Below, in pieces: positions 40,596 through 51,255 of a stretch of 64,000 bases of DNA. Numbering within the stretch: position 1 is the stretch's first letter; each line of letters opens with the position of its first letter. Source of the DNA: Hyparrhenia diplandra (Eukaryota; Streptophyta; Magnoliopsida; Poales; Poaceae). The notes beneath the pieces were generated by a model. It saw only the letters and a list, made by a program, of their open reading frames with translations, was not told where the DNA came from and ran no database searches. The translations under genes and the position numbers were made by a program. The stretch spans positions 58,725 to 122,724 of the forward strand of contig JADLZK010004548.1 of NCBI GenBank assembly GCA_015847255.1. Reading direction: 5' to 3'.

Positions 40596-40842
40596 GGGGC
40601 TGTTTTGGTTACCATAAGTCAGGTGACTTATTAAGTTAAAAAGTGAAATAAGTGATTTATTTTGCCAAACAGTCATGACTTATTAAGTCATGGGACTTAT
40701 AAGTTAAGTTGGTACACCCCTACTTTAAAACTTATATTAAGTCATGGGACTTATAAGTTATAAGTGATTTATTTTACCAAACAGGCATGACTTATAAGTC
40801 ACTCATTTTAAGTCCCATGACTTATGGAAACCAAACAGCCCC
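40596..40842. mobile_element. Tourist-type (PIF/Harbinger) MITE in intron 7 of the fusion gene
   Basis: 247 bases beginning ggggctgttttggttaccat and ending atggaaaccaaacagcccc, flanked on both sides by TTA, the usual 3-base target duplication of the group. The internal sequence is built of repeats of acttataagtcatg / gacttattaagt. A poly-T and poly-G tract follows at 40909-40950. Confidence 0.85.
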
Positions 40843-43529
40843 TTAATAGTGTGCCTGACCTGTGGCCCTTTTTGTTTCTGTTGTGTCCTTGTAGCGCACA
40901 CGCATGGTTTTTTTTTTTTTTTTTTTTGGGCGGGGAGGGGGGGGGGGGGTGCAAATACCTGTCTTTCGACGCACCCTGTAAGTTCAGCAATGAGTTCTTC
41001 AGCTTTTAACCTTTGTTGAAGCAAAAGACTCAATTTTCCAAGCACACTGGATCTAGCACGACGGGCGAGTACATTTCTTTATAGATGCTCCAGATGTACT
41101 CCTTCAATATCTTTCCCTCATATTTAGGTGCATCCTTCTTTAACTTCAGAAGAATAGGTTTTCGAAACAGCTGAGAGAAGCACACTGGCATTAGCTAAAC
41201 AATAAACTTACATCAAAATGCATTCACATTCACAAAATATTACAGTTTACCGATGGAGCTGCTGCAATTCTTTTCAGGGAAACATATCATCTTCAGTGCA
41301 GCTGCAAGTTTCATTAAATCCCATTCCCGAGTGTCAATGTGAGATATTCTCTTTAGGTGCTCAGCAGCTCTACGCAAGAAGGAATCATGTTTGTTCACAC
41401 AACGAACACACTTATGCAGCCTACCTACCAGGTCAATAATCTCTCTAGTAACCTGCATACAAGGAGGACAGAGGAAAAGATTACAAAAAAAATAATGGCA
41501 AAACTCTGGTAACAATATTACATCAAAATACTTTAGTAATAAATCAATTTAAGGCTTGAAGTACACAGGGAGCAAGATAGCAGAAGTCATTTCAAGAGAA
41601 ATGTGAGAAAGGACTGCCTCACCATCATATTTGCTTCCAATATAAAGCCATGGCTTTCTAGAAGCTGTTTCATTCCTTTACTCATTGAGAAGCGATCCTC
41701 TTCTTTCAACAATGATTTTTCTTCAGGAACTAAATATGGCATATGAACCTTCAAGCCCCACATCAACTCGTCCACGTTATCATCACTCAGGCAAGATATT
41801 TTCTGAAAATAGAAAAGGGGGTTCTCAAATGGTTCATAGAATTAAGGAGATAAGGAAAGAGCTGTATACTAACCATGTCATTTTCTATGGCTTTTTGGTA
41901 GTCCTTATTTTCAACAGCTAATTTTTGCCCCGGTTCAATATGATTTCTGATCATGGTAGCAAGCTCGTCACTGACACCATTAGGTTGAATGGCCTCGGCA
42001 CCGTGCTCGAAAAAACACGAAATTCTAACTTATAAACAGTCTGTTAAAGAAACAAACAAAGAAAAGCCTGTTAAGGGGCGAAGATACAATTTCTAAAAAC
42101 TTATGCCACGACCGGGTGTGGGTATTTCAGTAACTACATGCATAAACCATAATGATTTGCTCAAGTGCTCAATAAGAGTCTAAATCAGAATTAAGTTCAT
42201 ATACTAAGCTAATGCAATGTATTTTGAAAACTGGCAATTGTGGTAAAGTATTAATACCAGCATGAAGTAAGGTCTCGAATGAACCCTAGCAAGCAGAAAA
42301 TTGGCATATGTCAATACCGCCTAAGTATCACCAATTTGTGCACATGTATTGTGGAACTCTTCACACGTATCATGGTCTTTTAGGAAAATAGTTTTCAGGA
42401 ATGCATGCATAGTGAAATAGAATCATACATACTTCCCTAACAGCTTTATTGTGGAAAAAACCCTAGCAAGCAGAAATCCATTAAATTAAATTAATATAAA
42501 CAGCCAATGGCCACATAGATGCAAAGAATAAATAAAATTGGCAAAGATTAACCATGCAACAACGCTGCTCAGTTTAATTGAGCATAAACATATTGAAAAG
42601 AAATAACTGCTTTCTACCCTATTTCAATCTCTAACTGTGTGCTCGTGTTTTTAATTTTGCACCCTTGCCTTTTGAAAAAAAGAATAGCATGTTTCTCAGA
42701 GCAGCATATGGTGTCACACCACCTCACCTTATGCACGCCTAGGCGTTGCCTAGGTGATTTGGAAGGGGGTCAAGAGCCTTACCGCTTTATTTAAAATTTA
42801 AAACATAGCAAACAGCTTTTCAAAACTGGGGCAAAGTGCAATAAGAGATCAGGCAACCAGACCCAGCACCTTACTAAAAAAACAGAATCAGGATGGGGAA
42901 CTAACTTTTTTTGCAACAGCATGGTTTGCGAAGTCTACCCAGATATTCTGCACAGTATAGAGAATATGAAACATTAGCTAGATAAAAATGGCACCTCTGC
43001 AACCAAAGTCATAATGTTATAGTCAAACAGATACCTGAAGGGCATCTTTTTTTAAGAGATTGGCCCCATCGTACATGAAAATGGCAAAGCCAGTGTTTGT
43101 CTCAACTAGCGCCAAGATCAACCCATCATTCCCCAACGTGGCACCTGGTAAAACATAATCCACATAATTTCAGGTTGGTAGAAGGTAAACAAATCAATAA
43201 GATATTAAGTGTTCGTCTTTGGGCAAAGCCTATCTCGCCCCGCTAGATCCAAAACCCAAACCCCCCTTAATCCACTAGCGGAAGCACATTTGATCAGATT
43301 GGCGGCGGCGGCGGTGATGCAGGCCCCGTTGCCGCCATTTCCCGAATCCAGAGGGATCCATCCAACCCATCCAACCCCAGAACAGGGTTCCCCAAAAATG
43401 TGGGGCTGAGCGAATAGGATGGGTGGCTCACCTAGACCGTTGTTGCGCCACAACGCCACCACCTCCTCATCCTTGTCATCGTCCTCCTCCATGTCATCGG
43501 ACTCAACGACCTCTTTCTCCCACCTTTGT

Positions 43530-43735
43530 GCGAGGCCCCTTCCTTCCCCTTGTCCTCTTTATGCAAGGGCTCCCCCACCACCTCCGCCGGCCGACACTTT
43601 GCCTCCTCCTGCGAGGCCCCTTCCTTCCCCTTGTCCTCTTTATGCAAGGGGCTCCCCACCTCCTTGCTTCTTCGACACCGCCTCCTCCCTGCGAGGCCCC
43701 TTCCTTCCCCTTGTCCTCTTTATGCAAGGGCCCCC
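43530..43735. repeat. Three-copy internal repeat in exon 1 of the fusion gene
   Basis: Three units about 80 bases apart share tgcgaggccccttccttccc, then cttgtcctctttatgcaagg and a ctcc/cacctcc tail (about 43529, 43609 and 43689). On the minus strand a unit reads PLHKEDKGKEGAS, but the spacing makes the three copies fall in different frames. Confidence 0.85.
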
Positions 43736-44439
43736 ACCTCCTGCCGGCCGACCTTTGCTGCCTCCTCTGCCGCGCCGTGGAGGCAGTTACCTCTGTACTA
43801 TGCACATCAACAGCCTCACGAGATCACGACACCTCAGCAGAGTCCTTGACCACCACATTGCCACTGCTCATCTCAGGTTCATTCAACACAACAGTAGCAC
43901 CGGCGCCCTTCACATCTGGTTCCTGTACCTCGGGCGCTACAGGTGCTTCCTCGACCACCACCACTTCATCAACCTTCAAATAAGATTCAAGCGCCGGATG
44001 CAACTTGGCCACCTCCTTCAAATCTGAAGCCTCCACCGCCTGCACCACGGATTCCTCGGCCACCAACACACCCTTTACCTGCGGTCCCCTGCGCCACCAT
44101 GGAGTACACCTCCACCTCTGCCTCGTCCACCTTGACCTCGCGTTCCGGCCCAGTGGTTTCCAGCAGAAACGCGTCCACCATGACCTCAGACCCGGCGACA
44201 TCTGCCTTCATGGCGTGCTCCATGGGCACTTCGGCCGCGACGGCCCTGGGGGTCACCATCTCCTCGGAGCACTTCATGGAGTCCTCATTCGCATCCACTA
44301 GGCCAACCCACACACACAAGCAACAGCATCAGAAACCACACACATCCACCATACACATATAGAACTATAGAAGGGAGCAATCAAGTGGACGCCGGTGGGA
44401 ATATGGTGACGGGAAAACCCAAGTTATTGGGACCGGACC

Positions 44440-46187
44440 GGTAATCGAACCGGTGAGACCTTTGGTTCAATGGTTCATTGGTCCAACCGTTGAGAACGGT
44501 TGAACCGCCGGTTCAATTGTTTTTGGACGGACAATCGAACCGCCACAAAAACATTGAACCGGTATATATATAAATAAATAGAATTTTTACATATATTAAT
44601 ATATGATAAAAAAGACAAATTTAATTGCATAACTATATAAGGTCATACAAATGTATATATGGAACGACATGTTCTTAATTGGATAGATAAGTGGCTGATA
44701 ACAATAACATAAGTTCCATTCAAGGCTTCAATTTATACATAGTTCATAAATATACAGTCGCTTCGAGCAACACAATCTCGAAGGTTATTTTAATACAAAA
44801 TACGTAGTGCAGGATAACTGATGATGACACATCTTACTCAATTTATTACCTACAAATCTCACTGGACAAATACCATAGCAATGCAATTAACAGTTTAACA
44901 CAAGGTCAGAAACTCACCATTTGTGCCCATGTCGTGGAGAGGACTGAACACTGAAGGTTGAAGATCAGAAGACGAAGAAAGCAGAGCAGCAAGCCGCACT
45001 GCCTTCCCGGATCCCGCTGCGCCCTGCTTCCCGTGGTGACCTGCCGAATCCACCCAACCCCGGTGCCCCCGCAGCCCCGCCTGAGCGCCGCCGCCGCCGC
45101 CTGAGGCCTGAACGCCGCTGCCGCCACCGCCTGAGGCCTGAGCGCCGCTGCTGCCGCCGCCGCCTGCTCTAATGCAGCTCGCCGCGCCGCTGGTAGGGTA
45201 GGATGTAGGAGGAGTGGAGGACCGAGGACTGGATGGAGGGCTGGAGGAGGCGAGTTCGCGAGAAGCAGTGCCGCCGCCGCCGCCGCGAAGCCAGAGCCCG
45301 AGCAAACCGCGAAAAAGGTGAATTTTTTCCCTGCTTGCAGCCACGTATACAAGCCTAAAGACCCAATTTCACGGGGCGTGTTAACTGCCGACTCTGAGGC
45401 CCACGTAACGGGCCAGCAACCCGACGCCCCGTCCTTCGTCTTCCTCGCGAGCGCCCGTCCCCGTCGCCGTCGTGTTCGCCCCCGCCCCGCCGCTCCACCC
45501 CCGCCGCCGGCGAGCTCTACGGCGCCGGCGGCGCAGCCCCTTCCCCTCCCCTTCCTCCTCCTTCTTCTCCTCCCCTCAAGCTCGAATCGCGCCGCCGCCG
45601 CCATTGACGACCTTGAGCTCCCCTGCCGCCGGCCCATACCCATCCGGATGGGTCTCTCCCTGGCCCGGAGCTCGGCGGCGCCCCCGCCGCCGAGCTCACC
45701 GCCGGCCGAGCCGCCGGCCGCCGCCGTGTCGACGGCCGCGGCCAGGCCGGCCGGGCACTTCTATGGCCGGGGAGGAATGGAGGGGAGGAGCTCGCCGGAA
45801 TCACGACCTCGCCGGAACCCTAATGCGACGGCCCTCGCCGGAACCCTAAAGCGACGGCTGCCGGCGGACGAGGAAGACGACGACGACGCTGCGCCTCCGC
45901 CTCCGTCGTCGACGATGCGCTCCGCCTCCGTCGACGAAGACGACGACGCTGCGGGCCAGCGCGGGCTGCCGACCGGTCGGGCCGTGGGCCGCCCACCAAG
46001 GGTGGTCGGCGTGTAACATTTCCCCAATTTCACCCATGTACGCAAATGCCCTTGGAGGTCGTCCTAAGTGCACAAAGGGGTAAATTTGGAAAAAAATAAA
46101 AACCCACCGGTTCGCATGGAACCGCCCCGGTTCACCGGTTCGACAAAAAACCGGCCGGTACAACCGGTTTATAGCGGTTCGATTACC
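44440..46187. mobile_element. Putative DNA element with ACCGG-rich inverted ends
   Basis: The left end has ggtaatcgaaccg (44440-44452), and its exact reverse complement cggttcgattacc lies at 46175-46187. Both flanks are dense in ggttcaa/accggt words (44440-44565 and 46105-46187). The interior (44.9-46.0 kb) is very GC-rich (proline, serine and alanine codons on either strand); it could be a captured first exon or promoter, but no domain is recognisable. No target duplication was identified. Confidence 0.45.
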
Positions 46188-46719
46188 TGAGACGGTCTTT
46201 AAGCGACCCGGGACCGTCGTAGGCTCGGGTTCGGTCTTTATCGGTCGGGCCGTGGGTCCGAATGGGGGAAAACCCGCAGCGAGAGCGAATGCCCACTCTC
46301 GCCGCACGAAAAGGTGATTCCCACCCGTTGGTGTCGAAAGCGTTAGGTATCTTCCGTACCGCGAGAAACTTTGGGTGGATCGCGCGGTGGTGGTCGCCGT
46401 CCGCGCCGCTCAAGGCGTCGTTGTTGTCATCCCTGCCGTCCACGGTTGTCGTTGCCGGGCGTTGGTGTCGCCGGCATCGTCGGGTAACCGCCTTTGTTGC
46501 AACGGTTACCGCCGCTTGAGCCTCGCGCTTCTTGGCGCCCTTCAAGATGGGCCGAGAGGGATTTCGATTCGAGAGGGGCGGCGCGGCTAGGAACCGTCTT
46601 GTTAGGGTTTTGCTTTCTACTCCACCGCCTAGTACTAGGGGCGCGACTAAATCACGGACGATCGCGAGTACCCTTTACTCGCGATCGATCCCGAAAAGGT
46701 AACTTTCCTATCTAGGAAT
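46188..46719. other. Intergenic GC-rich stretch
   Basis: No domain in any frame. It ends with the sequence atctaggaat (46710-46719), which recurs at 49265-49274 and may be a target-site duplication of the following element. Confidence 0.4.
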
Positions 46720-49264
46720 ATATATGTTCATCGGGCCGTGCCGCGTGCGGGAGTGCGTCGTCTTCGACGCCGTGCTCGTGCGCCAGGCCGGCGGCAAAAC
46801 GCGGCACGTGGGCCGTCGGGCCGCGGGCGGCGTGCGTGCCGTGCCGAGCCAAGAGCCGCCGCCGCGATTTGCAATCGCGATAAACTGCTTGCCGCGCTTC
46901 TCCTCGCGCCCGCCGCCACGGCTTTGCATGCGTCGTTCCTCACGCCCCGCGGCTGCGCGCGCGCGGCGCCGCTCGGGCCAGGCCGCCGGGGAGGAGCAAG
47001 ACCGGCGTGGGTCATCCATGGGACGGGAGGCGCCCCGGCGTTGAGCGAGATGAGGAGCGGCGGCGTTGGGCGAGATGAGGAGTAGCGGCGTAGCGGCGTT
47101 GGCGGCGGAGGCCGGGGGCGGGAGCGTGGCGAAGGGGAGCAAAGTGGAAGGGGGTGGCGTGGCGAAGGAGCGGCGTGGGCGGGGAAGTTTAACGGGGCGG
47201 CGGCAAGACGACTCGCACCTTGCGAGTCAAAGTCGCGGAGAAGGGAGCGTGGAACCGGCAGATGTGGGGGCGGCGAGCAAAGCCAAAGACGGGAGCGGCG
47301 TGGCCTCTCTTTTTTTTTTTTTTGATAACAGGCCTATTCATGTTTTGTATTCAGTAAACCAGAAGAGGGCAACTTCGTGGGCCTTTCTGGCACCGGGCCG
47401 CCGTGTGAAATCTCTTGTTTGGTTTTGGAAATTGATGACACACTTGTGGTACTAATCCTTTGCTCTAAGTGATGACTTGAGATAGGATTAGGTGGATGAC
47501 GTGGAGCATGATGATCATGAACATGGACAATGATGGTGGACATGATGGATCGTCAAGCTCGGTGATCGGCTTGAGAGGAACCCGGGAGATCAAGGCAAAG
47601 GTATTTTGATAGGGTTTTTCTTTCGGTGATCAAGACACGATAGAGCGTGTGATCACATTATAGGATAGATAGCCGACTATCAAGAGGGGATGCCGCGACA
47701 ATCCTTTGGTGAAGTGCTTCTAGGTCCAATTGACTTGCATATTGCATTTAGGACAATGAGAGCACTAACTTCGATCTTGCCTAACTTATCGACGTGCTAA
47801 CATTGGTGATAACGTGTTCATCTTCGACGTGTTGGCAACATATGGCAAGAGGCGAAGCAAGGTTGAAGCAAAGGCGGCGACAAAACGAAGAAATTCGCCG
47901 AAGACGGGGTGGCCGGACGCGACGGCGGCGTGGCCGACGCACCGGCCGGGTGGCTCCGGTCGGTCGCGTCGCAGCGAGAGCTGCAGACGGGATTTTGCCG
48001 GACGCGTCGACCGGACCCTGGACCGGATGCTTCCGGTGGTCGGCCGGAAGCGATGGCCGGACGCAGAAATTTGTCGGTTGTGGGGGCGGATGCTTGTCGG
48101 TTGTGGCCGGACGCTGTGGCCCGGACTCGGTGGTGACTCCGGTCGGTGCGTTCGGTCGCCTCTGACCCAATTTGAAGACCAACGGCTCTATCTCGTGAGG
48201 GGCTCTATATATATTGGTTTGGCCGGTTACTAGAGCTCCCTCTTGCACATTTGAAGCTTCCAACTTGCTATTGAGCTTGTGATACTCCTCTCCACTCATC
48301 TCTCCATCCATAACTCGAATTCTTGGTGAGATTGAGAGTGATAGAAGTGCATTGCATCATCGGTTGCATCTAGAGGCACTTCATCCTTGGAGAAGCCGCG
48401 GGATTCTTGTTTTCTTGGGAATTTGCCCGGTTCCCTAGCGGCTTGGAGCAAGAGGCGGTGTTGAGCTCGATTGGAGCTTGTTTGAGGCCACACCGGTGGT
48501 TTGTGAGGGGTCGTTCCTTACCCCGCGGGAGATTCACGAAAGGAGCACTAGTGGATTGCTCGTGGCTTGTTTGGCCCCCTCTTGTGATTGGTGTGCTTGA
48601 GCTCCCACCGGGGATTTGGCACCGGCCATTAAGCTTAGCAACCATCAAGTGGGTGTGTCGCCACAACGGGGACTAGCGTGCCGGCAAGCACGTGAACCTC
48701 GGTGAAAAATCATCGTGTCACTTGTTCTTGCTCGTTGGAGATTTCTCGGTGATCACGGTGATTGGCTACAACCTCGACACTACACCGGTGGTATTGTATT
48801 CTAGCACTCCTTTGCATTACCTTGATAGTTTATCTTGTTAGGGTGCTTAGCTTGAGTAGCTTGAGTAGATAGCTTAGTCTTGTTTAGCTCTTAGTGGTAA
48901 TCTAGTTAGAATTGCTTGTTCGCCGCTAGGTAAACTAGCGACATAGCCTTTGTGTGAATTAGAGACAATAGAATTGGATTGTGGCTTGCTTAGCTAGAGT
49001 GTAGCATCGCTTATTTAGCCGCCATCTTATTGTCTAATCCGGTTGTTTAGTGTTGTTGCAAGATTTTTTAATACGCTATTCAACCCCCCCCCCCCCCCTC
49101 TAGCCATTAGGACCTTTCACCGTGTCGTGCCTAAGTCGTGCCACGGGCGAGGGGTGGCGCCCGTGCACGGCACGGTCACCGGGGGCCGTCTTGCGTCGTG
49201 CCTCGGGCGGGCCAAATTCCGTGCCACGGGCCGTGCTCGGGCCTCGGGCTGCATGCACATATAT
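46720..49264. mobile_element. Putative DNA transposon split by a solo LTR
   Basis: Outer segments 46720-47405 and 49120-49264 share unusual words (gggccgtgcc, cgtgcctcggg, gtgccacggg, cacggcac) and are flanked by a direct repeat atctaggaat on both sides. The ends (atatatgttcatcgggcc and ggctgcatgcacatat) are weakly inverted. A 10-base duplication would suit a MULE-like element. It has no recognised transposase and is about 830 bases without the LTR. Confidence 0.4.
47406..49119. mobile_element. Solo LTR of an LTR retrotransposon, with CCGTG target duplication
   Basis: A 1,714-base LTR starting TGAAATCTCTTG and ending GGACCTTTCA (TGAAA/TTTCA inverted ends). It is flanked on both sides by CCGTG (47401-47405 and 49120-49124), the expected 5-base target duplication. 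The 3' end has the string ttcaaccccc...ctctagccatt, a familiar end of Copia-type LTRs in grasses. No internal gag/pol and no second LTR are present, so the element was removed by LTR-LTR recombination. Confidence 0.82.
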
Positions 49265-50441
49265 ATCTAGGAATCTAGGAAAGTTTGTAATCCTACTTTT
49301 TATTTTTTTTTTTGAAAGGCGAGAGGCGGATCCAACCATGCGCAGCGACAACCTTCCTTTTCTTTTTGCATGCATGCGATGTCGTGAAAAAAGCAAAACA
49401 TTTTTTAAAATTACTATAATTCTGAATGATGTATCCGTTTTTAATTCGTCGCACCGGTGTGTTCTACGTGGCGAAACGAACAAAACTAGATCCTACTCGA
49501 ATATGTTTTAAAAATTTTATTTTTTGATTTTTTTTTCTAATATCAAGTTATATATATTGACTTATGAAATATAACCTAAGTTGCACATAAAAGTTATATG
49601 TATAAGTTAGATGTTCTTTGAGTTATAAACTATAAGTTATACGTATAAATTAGACAATACATGTTGTGGTTTGGTCTTATTGTTATGTTCTATAAGTTGT
49701 ACTAAGTTATACGTATATGCCGGACAATACATCTTCTAGTTTGGTCTTGTGTCCCCACTTGCGCCACGACAATTTGGTCACATTGCGCAGCTCACAAATC
49801 CTCCTTTATCTACCACGCAGCCTACGCTTACGCCTCCACTGCCTCCGCATCGCGTGCACGCGTGGTGCCCGCTAGTGGCAATAGCAGTGCACGGCTATAG
49901 CCGCAAGCATTGCTACACTTGGTAAATGGATATGCCGACGAGACTAGCCCATAGCTTGTCAAGTACCTCTAGGTTAGAGAAAGGAGGAGTCGAGACTACC
50001 ACGCAGAATCCTTCCATAGTCACCCGGTGACCTTCGTCACCAAAGCGGCACGGCGGTTTCAAAGACCCCTCATATAATCTCCGGTGGGGATCGGTCGGAG
50101 CACGTAGGGATGCCGACCAGTGGGATTGATGGGACCGATGGAATTGTCCATAGCCTGCATATATAGAACATATGACTTCAATGGGACATAAAGAATTAAG
50201 CCTCCCTCACACTGCCTCCCTACACCAACCCGTACTTGGTCGTAGCAAACAAGGAAGAAAAATGGCGTAGGGTGGGCTCTGTCGAAATCATGGCGGTAGG
50301 GGGGTCTCGAGCCCTCCTTGCCCCACTGTTGGATCCGCTGCTAGGGTGGACAACACAGAAGTGTGGGAACTAGAGAGACGGTGTGGGTGGGGTGAACAGC
50401 AATGCATGGGTGAAGACAAGAACCTTAAAAACACCCACATA
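49265..50441. other. Intergenic repeat-derived DNA
   Basis: No gene is seen. At 49540-49740 there are irregular repeats of (c/a)aagttatacgtataa type words. The remainder resembles degraded transposon internal sequence. Confidence 0.35.
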
Positions 50442-50830
50442 TGAAAGTCCCTTGTTTCACTTTGGCTAATTGATGAAACTGTAGGACTAACCTTTATGCT
50501 TTAGTGTGAATTAGATATGGCGTTCCTAGCCAAGTGATGGAGGTAGATGATCATGGTGGATGGATGTTGATGATCCAAAAATATGATCAAAGTGCTCAAG
50601 CTTGGAGAAAAGAAAGAGAAAAATAGGCTTAAGACAAAGGTATATGCAATAGGGTCAATTTTTTTTTTTGTTTGCACTCAATACACCATATAGTGTGTGA
50701 GTGAGTTAGAATCGACGGTTGTACTATAAAGACGAGAAAAATCTTTCGGTTTTCCCGATCGTTAAGTGCCTATATGTGAAGTCATTCATGTCGATGCCTT
50801 AGGTTCTAGTGTGCTAACTTCTAACCCTAG
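50442..50830. mobile_element. Truncated LTR related to the solo LTR
   Basis: Starts TGAAAGTCCCTTGTTTCACTTTGG with later words (aattgatgaaact, gtgatgga, gatgatcatg, caaaggta) matching the start of the 47406 LTR at lower similarity. It breaks off near 50830, so it is a partial relative of the same LTR family. Confidence 0.5.
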
Positions 50831-51088
50831 CAATTTTTTTTGAAAAATGCTAACACATGTACACTCAAAACAACAATATAGCTCAGCATAACATAGTATG
50901 CATTGCTACCATTGTGATTTACTTGCCAAAAGTTCTCCTCCATGAGCAGTGAGCTCAGGGACTCCCCTTTTAGGCTCGAGTTCGAAGGTTGGCACCTCCT
51001 TATTTTCAAAGTTATAGGATTGTCTTCTTCTATAATCCAGTTCTCTGGATCCTTTGCTCTACCCACATTGCCGGATAGAAGGAGCCAG
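50831..51088. other. Intergenic, nothing recognised
   Basis: Short stretch between the truncated LTR and the hAT-type MITE. Nothing recognisable was found. Confidence 0.35.
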
Positions 51089-51089
51089 C

Positions 51090-51255
51090 AGGGGCGGAGC
51101 TACACTATGTGTAGTTGCTACGGCCGCACCCACAGAAATTTCAAAAACTATGGAGTAAAGCAATTTTTCACCATATTTGCACGCACAATTTAAAAATTCT
51201 TGCACCCATAAAACAAGTTGCATCCCTCCCAAATTTGTTGTAGCTCCACCACTGG
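51090..51255. mobile_element. hAT-type MITE
   Basis: About 165 bases starting caggggcggagctacac and ending tgtagctccaccactg; these are inverted repeats of the CAG(T/G)GGCGGAGC type common in small hAT elements of grasses. Interior AT-rich. The flanks contain gagcc on both sides but do not align perfectly as an 8-base duplication. Confidence 0.6.

Larger units (their letters stand above)
36021..44277 (-). pseudogene. NOP58/NOP5NT-like N-terminus fused to a PRP19-type WD40 domain (frame-damaged)
   Basis: An 18-exon minus-strand gene. Exon 1 (43432-44277): acidic linker, ending DDMEEDDDKDEEVVALWRN. Exons 2-6 (43035-43144, 42902-42947, 41874-42028, 41623-41802, 41251-41452) give a NOP58/56-like part: LALVETNTGFAIFMYDG (NOP5NT; compare NOP58 MLVLFET.VGYAIFK), then KLAVENKDYQKAIENDMKIS and VDELMWGLKVHM. 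Exon 7 (40959-41170) leads into exons 8-18 (40341-40457, 39489-39586, 39349-39408, 38224-38299, 37635-37739, 37391-37497, 36981-37058, 36816-36903, 36612-36663, 36199-36257, 36021-36124), which track PRP19: [74 protein letters not shown], stop. No U-box is present. Frame breaks: several in exon 1, including an in-frame TGA; a compensating pair in exon 7; +2 in exon 9; +1 in exon 11; -1 in exon 13. Splice sites are intact throughout. Confidence 0.72.

Noticed and set aside
45318..46016. A 232-codon plus-strand proline/alanine-rich frame, and the overlapping 245-codon minus frame at 44906-45643
   Set aside because: Both strands are open because the DNA is extremely GC-rich; no domain on either. 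Treated as the core of a putative transposon.
46188..46700. Possible ribosomal RNA fragment (GC-rich, with phrases like gtcgaaagcgttagg)
   Set aside because: No conserved rRNA block could be recognised; composition alone is not evidence.
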